Shown: in pieces, positions 7,862 to 16,934 of the stretch
How positions within the stretch are numbered: position 1 is the stretch's first letter
Layout: each line of letters starts with the position of its first letter
Origin: Candidatus Melainabacteria bacterium
Lineage (GTDB): Bacteria; Cyanobacteriota; Vampirovibrionia; Obscuribacterales; Obscuribacteraceae
Assembly: GCA_003151275.1 (NCBI GenBank)
Contig: PLXC01000019.1
Span: forward strand, 70,690 to 130,107
Reading direction: 5' to 3'
Length of the DNA stretch: 59,418 nt
Notes under the pieces: generated by a model
Seen by the model: only the letters and a program-made list of their open reading frames with translations
Database searches by the model: none
What the model was told of the DNA's origin: nothing
Position numbers and translations under genes: made by a program

Positions 7862-10396
7862 ATGAGACTGTCCTTTGACTGGCTGTCCGAATACGTTGAC
7901 CTAGCTGGTATCACTCCCGAAGAAGTGGCCGAAAAGCTCACTATGGGAGCGTTTGAAGTTGAGGAAATTCGCAAAGTCGGTCCCGATATCGAAGGTCCCG
8001 TGGTGCTGGGCGAAATTCTCGAAATACTGCCGCACCCAAACGCAGACAAGATTCGCCTGACCAAGACCCGCATCGCGCCTGGACAGGATCCTCTGGAAAT
8101 CGTTTGTGGGGCGACTAATATCGAAGTCGGTCAGCGCGTGCCAGTTGCCCTTCCCGGTGCGAAGGTGATCAATCGCAAAGACGGAACCTCGCTCGCCATC
8201 AAAGCTTCAGCAATTCGCGGCGTGCAATCAAACGGAATGCTTTGCTCACCGCCTGAACTTGGAATTGTCGCTGCTGGAGTCGAAACCCCTGAAAGCTCGG
8301 GAATCTTGATCCTCAATCAAGCTCACGGAGAGCTGGGCACAGACATCAAGAAACTATTCCATCTCTATCCCGATTACGTCTTAATCGTCGAACCGCGCTC
8401 TAACAGAGGCGATGCACTGAGCGTGATCGGACTGGCTCGAGAAGTGGCGGCCCTGCTCAATCGTCCACTGAAGCGCCCGGAGTGGTCGTTGGATGTGGCA
8501 GCAGCTGAAAGTTTGAACTTCCAAGTATCTGTAGAAAACCCTGATGATTGCCCATTCTTCACCGTTCGTAGACTGAGCGACTTGCGAGTTGGACCATCAC
8601 CGAATGTTATTGCCCGCCGTCTCGAGGCGGTCGGTGTGCGGTCCATCAACAACGTTGTCGACATCACGAACTACGTCATGCATGAGTACGGGCAACCTCT
8701 ACACGCCTACGATATGAGCAAATTAGAGAAGGCAGAAATCAACGTCCGCCGGGCTTTGCCTGGAGAAAAACTGGTGACGTTGGATGGCAAAGAACGAACA
8801 TTGACCAACGAAGTTTTGGTCATTACCAACGCGGATAAGCCCGTTGGTGTTGCCGGAGTGATGGGCGGCGAAAACAGCGAGATTAGCGACAGCACTACCG
8901 ATATCGCATTAGAGTCCGCCACCTTCAATCAAGCGCGCGTAAGGCGTGGTGGGCGTTTACTTGGATTGGCAAGCGAAAGCAGCCTGCGTTTCGAACGCGG
9001 TGTAGACGTTGGATCAACCGCTGAAGCGTCTGACCGAGCCACTTTCCTTCTCCTCAAATATTGCGCGTCTGAGACTCAGCCGACAATCGGCAAGCTTGAA
9101 AAAGCAGGCAGCGACCAAACAAAAACGGTTTCAATCGACTTGCGTTTGGCTCAGTTGAAACGATTTCTTGATGCAGACTTTACTATCGAACAAGTAACGG
9201 AATACTTAACGCCACTCGGTTTCACCGTGACAAAGAAAGACGCGCAAGTAGTTTCAATTTCGGTGCCAAGTTTCAGACAATCTGATGTAAGCCGCGAAAT
9301 CGACCTTATAGAAGAAGTGTGCCGCATCTGGGGCTACGATAATCTACCCGTCAGAATGCCCAAGGGTGCTGTGACTGCGGGACCTGCAGACCAAACTGCG
9401 AGTCGATCGCGAGCGGCTCTGGTCGCCTCTGGTATGTGCGAAGCCTGGCTGAGCAGCCTAACTTCGGCTGACACCAATCCAAACCTCGCTTCATACAGCA
9501 CACAGAATCAAGAAACTATCGTCAAAGTCTTGAACCCACTTTCAGAAGACCACCAAGTTTTAAGACAAAGCTTGATGCCGGGATTGGTCAAAGCTGCTGC
9601 TTACAATCAGGATCACGGACGCAAAGATGTTTGGCTCTTTGAGATCGGTCGCACCTATACAAGACTGGCAGCCGGCGAAGAGGATATTTTCGGCACTGGC
9701 GTGAAAGAAGAAATGAAGGTCGCCGGTGTTTTGATGGGCGATAGAAAAATGACCGCCTGGAAAGGCAACGAGGCTGCTGACGCAGACTTTTACACAGCCA
9801 AGGGCGTCGTCGAAAGTCTACTTGCAGGTCTTGGCATTGATCTGAAACGCACGCGATTCTTCACGCCCAAAACAACCAACATTTTGCATCCTTCCAGGAG
9901 CGCCCAAATAGAATTCGATCGTGGGGCGTCAAAGAAAGGGAACAACAATAATAATCATCAGCAAAACCCTAAAAGTCAGATCGAACATCTCGGTTTTTTG
10001 GGTCAAGTACATCCTGGATTTTCGGACGCAATGGGAATCAAACAGCCTGCATTCTTATTTGAGCTTTCTCTCGATAGCCTGCGAGGCTTGCAGAAGCCCA
10101 ATTCTTTCAAAGAAATACCAACTGCGCCGGAAACGACACGCGATTTGACTGTGGATATCAACGAGCGGGTCGACCATGCCGCGGTTGAATCGTGCATCGC
10201 AGCTTCGGCTGGTCCCATTTTGCAACAAGTTGAATTGGTAAGCATTTATCAGCCGGCCGAGGGTCAACGCAGTCTCAGTTACAGGCTCAGTTTTCAAGAC
10301 ATTCAAAGAACCTTAACCAACGAAGAAGTCGAAGCGAGCCTGAGTCGGATCAGAGAGAGTCTGGTGAATCGGCTCGGGGGCTCATTTAGGGTCTGA
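7862..10396 (+). CDS. pheT: Phenylalanyl-tRNA synthetase beta subunit
   Basis: The domain order is normal for an 844-residue PheT. It has an EMAP-like tRNA-binding domain (ILEILPHPNADKIRLTKTRI, about 55-75), the B3/B4 editing domain that hydrolyses Tyr-tRNA-Phe, the B5 domain, a catalytic-like core, and the C-terminal anticodon-binding FDX-ACB domain (PTAPETTRDLTVDINE to the end). The start is ATG 7862 with GAGGA 6 bp upstream. An unusual asparagine-rich insert (KKGNNNNNHQQN, about residues 694-705) interrupts the core-like region. Forms an operon with pheS. Confidence 0.97.
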   Translation: MRLSFDWLSEYVDLAGITPEEVAEKLTMGAFEVEEIRKVGPDIEGPVVLGEILEILPHPNADKIRLTKTRIAPGQDPLEIVCGATNIEVGQRVPVALPGAKVINRKDGTSLAIKASAIRGVQSNGMLCSPPELGIVAAGVETPESSGILILNQAHGELGTDIKKLFHLYPDYVLIVEPRSNRGDALSVIGLAREVAALLNRPLKRPEWSLDVAAAESLNFQVSVENPDDCPFFTVRRLSDLRVGPSPNVIARRLEAVGVRSINNVVDITNYVMHEYGQPLHAYDMSKLEKAEINVRRALPGEKLVTLDGKERTLTNEVLVITNADKPVGVAGVMGGENSEISDSTTDIALESATFNQARVRRGGRLLGLASESSLRFERGVDVGSTAEASDRATFLLLKYCASETQPTIGKLEKAGSDQTKTVSIDLRLAQLKRFLDADFTIEQVTEYLTPLGFTVTKKDAQVVSISVPSFRQSDVSREIDLIEEVCRIWGYDNLPVRMPKGAVTAGPADQTASRSRAALVASGMCEAWLSSLTSADTNPNLASYSTQNQETIVKVLNPLSEDHQVLRQSLMPGLVKAAAYNQDHGRKDVWLFEIGRTYTRLAAGEEDIFGTGVKEEMKVAGVLMGDRKMTAWKGNEAADADFYTAKGVVESLLAGLGIDLKRTRFFTPKTTNILHPSRSAQIEFDRGASKKGNNNNNHQQNPKSQIEHLGFLGQVHPGFSDAMGIKQPAFLFELSLDSLRGLQKPNSFKEIPTAPETTRDLTVDINERVDHAAVESCIAASAGPILQQVELVSIYQPAEGQRSLSYRLSFQDIQRTLTNEEVEASLSRIRESLVNRLGGSFRV

Positions 10397-10522
10397 AGCA
10401 GCTTAGCAAGCGGTCAACCGCTAAATTGAAAAAAAGTTCTGAGATAAGTATTGATGCATTTGGCGGGGTATATTGAACATACGGTTTTATGGCTTAGGTA
10501 GAGATGGGCGCTTGGTAACTTG

Positions 10523-13500
10523 ATGTATAAGCTGACGTTTCGAATTTTCGCTCTCGCGTTTGTCGTTGTTTTGCTGGGCCTGATTTTCCTTTGCATGAAG
10601 CAGTTCCCAACCGCCTTGGTTCCCCTACCGGGCTTTTGGATTCTCATTGCCATAATCGTGGCGCCGATAATTGTCGCTTTTGCATGCTACCGCAATGCAT
10701 CAACTAGCCAAAAAATTAGAATTGCCGTGCTTGGCATGGCTTTCGGCGTTTTATACGGATTTCTACCTCAAATCCACTTCGCCAGCACACGCATTCTTCC
10801 CGGTTATCAGGTCCTGATTAACATGTATCTTCTCGGTTTCATGTCTCTGGGCGGTGCCCTGACGGCGCGGCTTTTATGCAAAGTGGAACCAACCGAGACA
10901 GGTGCGCTCAGAAAACCTTCAACTGAGGCTGTGACCGCTGACCATGTAAAAGAAGAAGAAGTCAGCGCCAAAAACTCTTCAACCAAATTACCGGCACAGG
11001 CGGAGCCGCTTAAACCCTCCGCCAGCACCTCAAGCACCAGTCTCAAGGGAATTCTGGACAATCTCAGTCCTGACGATTCAGCCAACAATCTGCCGGCGCA
11101 GACCGGGGCCAAACCTGGACGAGCAGCTAGCTTGCCTGGTACCAAAGCTGCCGCTCCCACTGCTCCCGTCACTCCTGCCACAGCGACAACTGGAAAAACG
11201 CAGCCTGCACCTGGCGCTCCAGTCGCTCCTTCCGACTCGCAAAGCAACATTCCTGAGCAAAAGAAAGCCACTACTGGCGCCGGCGCATCTTCTACTGCAA
11301 CGCGATTACAAGCGCAAAAACGGAAAAGCACAAGCACTTTTACTAAGCTCCAAGCTTTGTCAGCCAGTGGCACTGGCGGAATTCGACAAAAACCAAGTGA
11401 ACAAAGCAGCAACGATAACGATGCTGACAGTTTGAAGTCTATTCTGGACCGCCTTGACACAAAACAAGACGATGCTTTTTCCGCCCCAGAAGAAGTTGAA
11501 ATGGATTCTTTGTTTGGTCAGGAAAGCCTGTTGTCACCACCTGAGGTGGCAGAGCCGGTGATTCCTCAACCAGCGCAGGTTGTTTCAAAGCCATCGCCCC
11601 CTAAGCAATTTGATTCGAATCCAGGAGCATCTAAGAAAGGACCGGAGCAAGCGCCTAGTCTCTCTTCCATGCTTGACTCATTGGATGCTGCGAAGAAAGA
11701 TGCGCCCGCTGCGTCTTTCAGTCCTGCAGCCAAAACTTCCACGCCAGCCACTACAGGTGGTGCGCAAACAACTCCGAAACCGGCTATGCCTGGTCAGCCT
11801 AAACCGGCTGTAACAACACCACAAACGGTGACGCCAGCCAAGAGTGACTCAGGCACGAATAAGCCTGCCACACCAGCTCAGCCAGTGGCGAGCAAGCCGG
11901 CGACTCCGCAAATTTCTCAGTCGCCCACGCCAACTTCTTCACCGAAAGTCGCACCGAAAGCGGAAGAGGAGCAACCGAAATCGGTTGTGAAAGCTGAACC
12001 CGTCAAAGAACCAGCCAAGGTTGAAGCTGCAAAAACAGAACCTGTGAAAGCTGAAGGGCTTTTTGAAACCGGGCTGGATAAGGAAATCGATGACATTTTT
12101 TCCAGTCTGGTACCAGCCGAAGCGCAGAAGGTTGTTCAGCCGACCAGCGGTCAGCTCGAATCATACGCACAACCTGACCCACTCACCGATGACGACAGCG
12201 ACTCGATTGAATCGTTGGCACCGGAAGAATCGCTCGGATCTCTTAGCTCATTAGCGCCTGAACCAGAACCTGCCGAAAAGGACGTTGTTTTCGAAACCAA
12301 GATCGACCAGGAATTGGACGACATCTTCTCGAATCTAGTGCCTGCCGAAGCTCAGAAGGAAGTTTCTCCAGCTAAGTCAGAACCTAAAGCTGCAGCTGTA
12401 GAAGCCAAACCAATAAAACCGGTCGAAGTTAAAACAGAAGCAAAGCCAGCGGTTGAAGTCAAACCGCCAATTGAAGCCAAACCAGTTGTAGAGGAGAAGA
12501 AAGCCGCTCCGAAAGAAGAGCCAAAAGTGGTCTCGGTGCCTGAGCCTGAACCGATTAAAGCAGAAGTTGCAAACGACACCGTGCTTGAAGAATCGGGACT
12601 GGATAGAGAACTCGATGACATCTTCTCCAGCCTAGCTCCTTCTGAAGCCCAACGCAGCGTCACTCACGAGACCCTGGCCCGCGTTCGCGCCGCAGATGTG
12701 ACTGGAGATCATCCCGCAATATCGCCAGAGAACACGCTGAGAGAGAAAAGTAAAACCCAGGAAGAAATTTCATTTGCACCTCCTTCAGAAACCGAAGCTG
12801 AACTTTCGCGAGAAGAGCAAAACAAGCGCGATATCGAAAACATAAAACCTGGCAAATTCAATGAGACCTTGCAAGCGATGCCAAGCCTGCAGTCAACTGT
12901 TGAAGGACTCTTAAATAGCCTAGCTGCGTCTGAAGCCGGACTTGCACCTGAACCAAGAAAAAATGACACCGAATCCTTTGCACCACCTGAGACACCAGCA
13001 GAAACTTTTGAACCACCTGCTTCGAAAGAACCAGCTAACGGTGCCGGAGTTGCTACTAAAGTTATGGACTTGCTTGAGAGCTTGGAGGCTGAAGAAAAAT
13101 CAAAACCAGCCGAAGAGAAAAGCATCAGAACATCGCAAGCGGAAGAATCAGCGGCAGCTGTAGAAACATCAGGTTCCGGCGATGTGGTAAACGATCTTTT
13201 TGCAGAATCAACCAGAGAAGCGGGTAAATCTGAGTCCAAAGACGAATTAATAACTGAGTCCGTAACTGAATCCTCTGACTACAAATACGGCGCAGAAGAA
13301 GCTAAAGAGAATAAATACGAGTCCGGTTTAGACCAGACATCGTCTCTACAGCCAGAGAAAGAAGAAGAAGAAGAAGGAGCACAAGTAGCAGAAACGCCTT
13401 CCGCGCCAGCGGAAGTAGCAGAAGAAGCCGATGAAGCACCTGCAGTAACAGCACAAGCAGCGGAAGCAGAAGTAGCAGCAGCCGTCATCTCTAAAGACGA

Positions 13501-14098
13501 GAGGGCAGAGAAGAAAACGGCAGAGAAAGCCAAAGAATCCGAAGCGACTAAGAAGACAGCCAAAGAGTTAAAAGAATTTGGACGTCTTTCGAGTAAGCAA
13601 AACACTGCTGATTTTGGCTCCGAGACCGCTGGCACGATGAAGACGATCGGCAAGCTCCTGATCGAAGTTCAAGCCGTTGAAAACATTATCAAAGCTGGTG
13701 AGAGCGGTACTATTGGTAGTGGCTTAACGACCGCCAGAGTAATCTCCGCTGCTCGAGGCGAAGGCATCAAAGCATTGTTGAGCAAAATTGATTCATACGT
13801 TGGTGTGGACGGCAGCGTGATCGTGGGTCACGATGGACTTGTGATTGCCTCAACCGCTGGTCCGGGAATGGATAAGGATACGCTTGGAGTGCTCTCGGTA
13901 GCCTGTCTCAGCACAAGTAATTTGGCGACTAAGAAACTGGAAATCGGAAAGCTCCGACAAATGGTTTTGGTCACCGACGCAAAAACAACTGTTCTGACTG
14001 ATGTGGATGTAGGCATCCTGGCAGTATTTTTGAATAATAACGATATCGGCAAAATCGACGGATTGCTTGAAGCGATTCACGACACGATACACGGCTAA
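10523..14098 (+). CDS. Four-TM membrane protein with long repeat-bearing linker and C-terminal roadblock/LC7 domain
   Basis: The 1191-residue product has three parts. Residues about 5-120 contain four hydrophobic helices. Residues about 125-1030 are low-complexity, rich in Pro/Ala/Glu/Lys/Ser. Residues about 1045-1190 resemble a roadblock/LC7 (MglB-like) domain (SYVGVDGSVIVGHDGLVIAS, MVLVTDAKTTVLTDVDVGIL). The linker carries three near-copies of ETGLDKEIDDIFSSLVPAEA at about residues 516, 592 and 691, and weaker LxxLLDxLx-type motifs elsewhere (SLKGILDNL, SLKSILDRL, SLSSMLDSL, VEGLLNSL, VMDLLESL). Roadblock domains regulate small Ras-like GTPases of the MglA type. No MglA gene is in the window. 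An alternative TTG start lies one codon upstream. The function is unknown. Confidence 0.85.
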   Translation: MYKLTFRIFALAFVVVLLGLIFLCMKQFPTALVPLPGFWILIAIIVAPIIVAFACYRNASTSQKIRIAVLGMAFGVLYGFLPQIHFASTRILPGYQVLINMYLLGFMSLGGALTARLLCKVEPTETGALRKPSTEAVTADHVKEEEVSAKNSSTKLPAQAEPLKPSASTSSTSLKGILDNLSPDDSANNLPAQTGAKPGRAASLPGTKAAAPTAPVTPATATTGKTQPAPGAPVAPSDSQSNIPEQKKATTGAGASSTATRLQAQKRKSTSTFTKLQALSASGTGGIRQKPSEQSSNDNDADSLKSILDRLDTKQDDAFSAPEEVEMDSLFGQESLLSPPEVAEPVIPQPAQVVSKPSPPKQFDSNPGASKKGPEQAPSLSSMLDSLDAAKKDAPAASFSPAAKTSTPATTGGAQTTPKPAMPGQPKPAVTTPQTVTPAKSDSGTNKPATPAQPVASKPATPQISQSPTPTSSPKVAPKAEEEQPKSVVKAEPVKEPAKVEAAKTEPVKAEGLFETGLDKEIDDIFSSLVPAEAQKVVQPTSGQLESYAQPDPLTDDDSDSIESLAPEESLGSLSSLAPEPEPAEKDVVFETKIDQELDDIFSNLVPAEAQKEVSPAKSEPKAAAVEAKPIKPVEVKTEAKPAVEVKPPIEAKPVVEEKKAAPKEEPKVVSVPEPEPIKAEVANDTVLEESGLDRELDDIFSSLAPSEAQRSVTHETLARVRAADVTGDHPAISPENTLREKSKTQEEISFAPPSETEAELSREEQNKRDIENIKPGKFNETLQAMPSLQSTVEGLLNSLAASEAGLAPEPRKNDTESFAPPETPAETFEPPASKEPANGAGVATKVMDLLESLEAEEKSKPAEEKSIRTSQAEESAAAVETSGSGDVVNDLFAESTREAGKSESKDELITESVTESSDYKYGAEEAKENKYESGLDQTSSLQPEKEEEEEGAQVAETPSAPAEVAEEADEAPAVTAQAAEAEVAAAVISKDERAEKKTAEKAKESEATKKTAKELKEFGRLSSKQNTADFGSETAGTMKTIGKLLIEVQAVENIIKAGESGTIGSGLTTARVISAARGEGIKALLSKIDSYVGVDGSVIVGHDGLVIASTAGPGMDKDTLGVLSVACLSTSNLATKKLEIGKLRQMVLVTDAKTTVLTDVDVGILAVFLNNNDIGKIDGLLEAIHDTIHG

Positions 14099-14157
14099 CA
14101 GAATGAAGCGCGGGTTTCTGACCTGCTATGCTTGCGCTGCTCAACTTCGCCTAAAGG

Positions 14158-15231
14158 TTGAGAAGCTATGGGAGTTTGCATTGTGTCCGTCTGGGACATT
14201 TTAGTCAAATATCAGAGCGCCTTCGCAGGAGGTCTGGCAACAACTTTCAGATTGGCTCTGATTGTCTGGCTGGCGGGTCTTTCAATCGGTGCAGCATTGG
14301 GTGTGCTCGGATCGAAGTGGAAGCTTATAGTTGGCTTTCCCACCGTGCGACCTTCGCCGCCTCTACGGGCGCTGCCTCCTGCGTCGCTGCCGTTGTCGCG
14401 GTAGCACTCCAGTCGTGCACCACACCGACAGCACAAACGCAATCAAAGTCCGATTCAGTTTATGAACGTGTCATGCAAAACGGCACCATTCGATGCGGCT
14501 ACGTGGTCTACAATCCTGGTTGTCTTAAGGATCCAAATACCGGAAAATTATCCGGGATAGGCATAGATACTATCGAGCAGGTGGCAAAAAATCTCGGACT
14601 TAAAGTTGTATGGAGTGAAGAAGTAGGCTGGGGAACTATGCTTGAGGGATTGCAAACTAACCGATATGACATGATTGCCACTCCAATCTGGACTAATTCC
14701 AATCGCGCGCGCCTTGTCGATTTTAGCAATCCGCTTTATTACAGCCCGATCAACGTTTGGGTAAAAGCGGGAGATAAACGCTTTTCAGAAGCAACACTGT
14801 CCTCACTAAATTCACCAAAGTACGTGATTGCCACCGTAGACGGTGAAACTGCCGAAGTGATTGCAAACGAGGATTTCCCACTGGCCAAGAAACTTTCCCT
14901 AACGCAATTATCTGGCGTAGAACAAGTCTTACTCAACGTTTCAACAGGCAAGGCAGATGCATCATTTGAAGAGCCAGCGGTGGCAAAAGCTTTTCTCGAG
15001 CACAATAACGGATCAATCGAAGCTGTAAAAATGGCTCGACCACTTCGAGTCTTTCCGAATTGTTGGATGTTCAGAAGAGGGCAACTGGAATACAAAGACA
15101 TGATCGACACCGCTCTTGCCCAATTGATTAACAGCGGTGCGGTGGAGAAAACAATTAAAAAGTACGAAGTGCATCCAGGTACGCTTTATCGTGTCGCCCT
15201 GCCATATCAAAAGCCTCAGTCAGAAAACTAG
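14158..15231 (+). CDS. Family 3 solute-binding protein (amino acid ABC transporter), start probably lost
   Basis: From about residue 62 the product looks like a lipoprotein: a hydrophobic stretch (CVAAVVAVALQSC) with a lipobox-like LQSC, then a family 3 periplasmic binding fold (GTIRCGYVV, GIGIDTIEQVAKNLGLKV, EGLQTNRYDMIATPIWTN, DFSNPLYYSP). Such proteins deliver polar amino acids to an ABC permease. There is no ATG, GTG or TTG just before the signal region. The 60 preceding residues come from the out-of-frame permease fragment, with TTG 14158 the only formal start. The gene has thus probably lost its own initiation site and may be silent. No ATPase gene is nearby. Confidence 0.75.
   Translation: MRSYGSLHCVRLGHFSQISERLRRRSGNNFQIGSDCLAGGSFNRCSIGCARIEVEAYSWLSHRATFAASTGAASCVAAVVAVALQSCTTPTAQTQSKSDSVYERVMQNGTIRCGYVVYNPGCLKDPNTGKLSGIGIDTIEQVAKNLGLKVVWSEEVGWGTMLEGLQTNRYDMIATPIWTNSNRARLVDFSNPLYYSPINVWVKAGDKRFSEATLSSLNSPKYVIATVDGETAEVIANEDFPLAKKLSLTQLSGVEQVLLNVSTGKADASFEEPAVAKAFLEHNNGSIEAVKMARPLRVFPNCWMFRRGQLEYKDMIDTALAQLINSGAVEKTIKKYEVHPGTLYRVALPYQKPQSEN
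14183..14404 (+). pseudogene. Truncated polar amino acid ABC transporter permease (N-terminus only)
   Basis: Starting at GTG 14183, with GGGAG 8 bp upstream, the frame reads WDILVKYQSAFAGGLATTFR and LALIVWLAGLSIGAALGVLG. This is the first transmembrane segment and entry of a HisM/GlnP-type permease. Recognisable permease sequence stops at about 14335; the frame then runs through unrelated residues to a stop at 14404. Full-length permeases are about 220-250 aa with five helices and an EAA loop, all missing. The end of the homology coincides with the start of the solute-binding protein signal region in another frame, so a deletion fused the two genes. Confidence 0.75.
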
Positions 15232-15399
15232 TGCTAAAATACGGCACCAAGATTCAAAACATATCCATAGTTTCGATGACTGACGGTACTAACGATGCTC
15301 GTGATTCGGATACACTAAATAGCTCGTGGACGAATGATAGCGCCGGATACTTTAACCGAATCAATAACTCCTCCAGACTTCTTTTAAGGATTAATCGAC

Positions 15400-15867
15400 A
15401 TGACCTCACCTACAGAAACAGCTTCACCCATGCCGGTCGCAGGCGATCAAGCACCTAAGTTCAAGCTCGCCGCATATCCAGAAGGCGAAGTGTCTTTAGA
15501 TGATTATCTCGGCAAGAAAAACGTCATTCTCGCTTTTTATCCACGCGACAACACACCAGGTTGCACCAAAGAAATGTGCGCTTTCTCAGAAGATCAAGCG
15601 CAATTTGAATCGGCTGACACAGTCGTTCTTGGTATATCCAGCGACACAATTGAAAGCCACGACAAGTTTGCCAAACAATTTGGATTGAAACAAAAGTTGC
15701 TGGCGGATTCATCCGGAGTAGTCGGAAAATTGTACGGCACCATTGTAGAAGGCAAGACAACTTCAAGTCGCGTGTTATTCATCATCGACAAATCCGGTGT
15801 CATTCAATATGTGATCCAGGGCATGCCGGAGAATGCACAGCTGTTGGAAATGTTAGCCAAAATCTAG
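15400..15867 (+). CDS. bcp: Peroxiredoxin of the BCP/PrxQ type
   Basis: A 155-residue thiol peroxidase. The peroxidatic cysteine lies in PRDNTPGCTKEMCAF and the second cysteine five residues later is the resolving cysteine typical of BCP/PrxQ. VVLGISSDTIESHDKFAKQF and SRVLFIIDKSGVI are also characteristic. It reduces hydroperoxides using thioredoxin. The start is ATG 15400 with AAGGA about 9 bp upstream. No partner thioredoxin gene is adjacent. Confidence 0.93.
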   Translation: MTSPTETASPMPVAGDQAPKFKLAAYPEGEVSLDDYLGKKNVILAFYPRDNTPGCTKEMCAFSEDQAQFESADTVVLGISSDTIESHDKFAKQFGLKQKLLADSSGVVGKLYGTIVEGKTTSSRVLFIIDKSGVIQYVIQGMPENAQLLEMLAKI

Positions 15868-15935
15868 CACCGTAACGCAAACCTCGTTCAAACCCACTCA
15901 CAGCTCGGTGAATTGCCGATTCTGGTGATGGTGGT

Positions 15936-16355
15936 TTGCCCACAAGAACTTCATCCATCCAGCCAGGTGTTTATAAGGTGAGTAGTGAAACCATTTCAAA
16001 CCAATCTGTGGATCTTTCTCCGGAATACTGGCCGCTGGAAGTTCGCGAGCGAGTCGAAGCCCAGGAAAGCCAATCGTGGCTTGCGGCGCAAAGCCGCAGT
16101 GTATCTGGACAAGATTCACTTGTCTGCGCAACATGCTCTCCGATTGCTCTGCAGGCTGGACTTGCGGCCCTGAAACATGGAGGCACCGCAGCTGATGCCA
16201 CCGCTGCAATTGCATTGACTCAAATAGCCAACCAATTAGGCTCTGTAGTTTCGTATGCAGGGATTATGTCTTGCATATACTTTACTAAACGAACAATCGA
16301 GAATGCACAACCGCTTCATTCTGAAGATTCAAAGCCAGCCAGAAATCCTGTCTAG
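15936..16355 (+). pseudogene. N-terminal remnant of a gamma-glutamyltransferase-like gene
   Basis: Residues about 62-108 (CATCSPIALQAGLAALKHGG, then TAADATAAIALTQIANQLGS and VVSYAGIM) match the beginning of gamma-glutamyltranspeptidase family proteins, where this segment contains the HPLA...GGNAxDAAVA signature. After SYAGIM the similarity ends, and the frame stops at 16355 after an unrelated tail. The rest of the large subunit and the catalytic threonine subunit (about 450 residues) are absent. It overlaps the 3' end of the opposite gene by 4 bp. I regard it as a truncated, inactive relic. Confidence 0.65.
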
Positions 16356-16786
16356 TTACTGCTTTCTTGAAGGATTCGAACTTTGTGGGGGTAAATTGGT
16401 CCGGTTATAAACCAACCAATGTACGAACCGCCTTTTTGGTGTCCATTAACGGAATACTCGAGACTGCCATGAGTAATGGCTGTGTAAATAGACCCATTAA
16501 CCAATGGGTCTATGCCGCTCCATTCATCGTTTGGATCCGTAGTTTTTAAAACATTTTGCATCCTGCGAATTTTGACCGCGCCGCCGGAATCTATCGTAAA
16601 TCTAACTTTGATTTTATAGGGTGTTCCAGTCTTTGAGAGATTCCAATGGGTTTCCACAGTTTTTGAAAAAGTACGATCAAGTCGGATCTTTGCGCTCTCG
16701 GAACTCAACACCGGAGCTGTCACCGAGCATACGCACGTAATCGTCAGCTGCACAAAAGCATAGAAAACAGACTTGAATGTCACCAT
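16352..16786 (-). CDS. Secreted hypothetical protein, 144 aa
   Basis: ATG 16786 is followed by a signal peptide (MVTFKSVFYAFVQLTITCVC). The mature part is beta-rich: KTVETHWNLSKTGTPYKIKV, then RFTIDSGGAVKIRRM and GSLEYSVNG. The pattern of VxFxIxxxGxV followed by a conserved hydrophobic strand resembles TonB C-terminal-like domains found in periplasmic proteins, but there is no transmembrane anchor beyond the signal. The function is unknown. The gene on the other strand starts head-to-head with it. Confidence 0.6.
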   Translation of the reverse strand: MVTFKSVFYAFVQLTITCVCSVTAPVLSSESAKIRLDRTFSKTVETHWNLSKTGTPYKIKVRFTIDSGGAVKIRRMQNVLKTTDPNDEWSGIDPLVNGSIYTAITHGSLEYSVNGHQKGGSYIGWFITGPIYPHKVRILQESSN

Positions 16787-16934
16787 AACGCCTATTCCGA
16801 CATTTTTTGAGTCCGGTCGCGCACATTACTGCGTTGCCGCCCAAACTTTGGAACCCAGCGAGCGTGATCTCACTCTCTGGCAGGCGACCGAACCGCCGAG
16901 ACGGCTGTACAATATAACAAGAAACTCAATTGGT

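Noticed and set aside
10409..10422. Hairpin AGCGGT-CA-ACCGCT after pheT as a terminator.
   Set aside because: It is short and followed by A-rich rather than T-rich sequence on the coding strand, so it does not fit an intrinsic terminator for pheT.
10807..11460. Long antisense ORF (217 codons) inside the roadblock-protein gene, with others at 12352-12663, 12709-13239 and 13279-13653.
   Set aside because: They mirror the Ala/Pro/Glu-rich low-complexity linker, and their products are Ser/Ala/Gly-rich without domain features or ribosome binding sites.
15898..16215. Minus-strand ORF opposite the gamma-glutamyltransferase remnant.
   Set aside because: The plus strand shows real family similarity; the minus frame product has no features.
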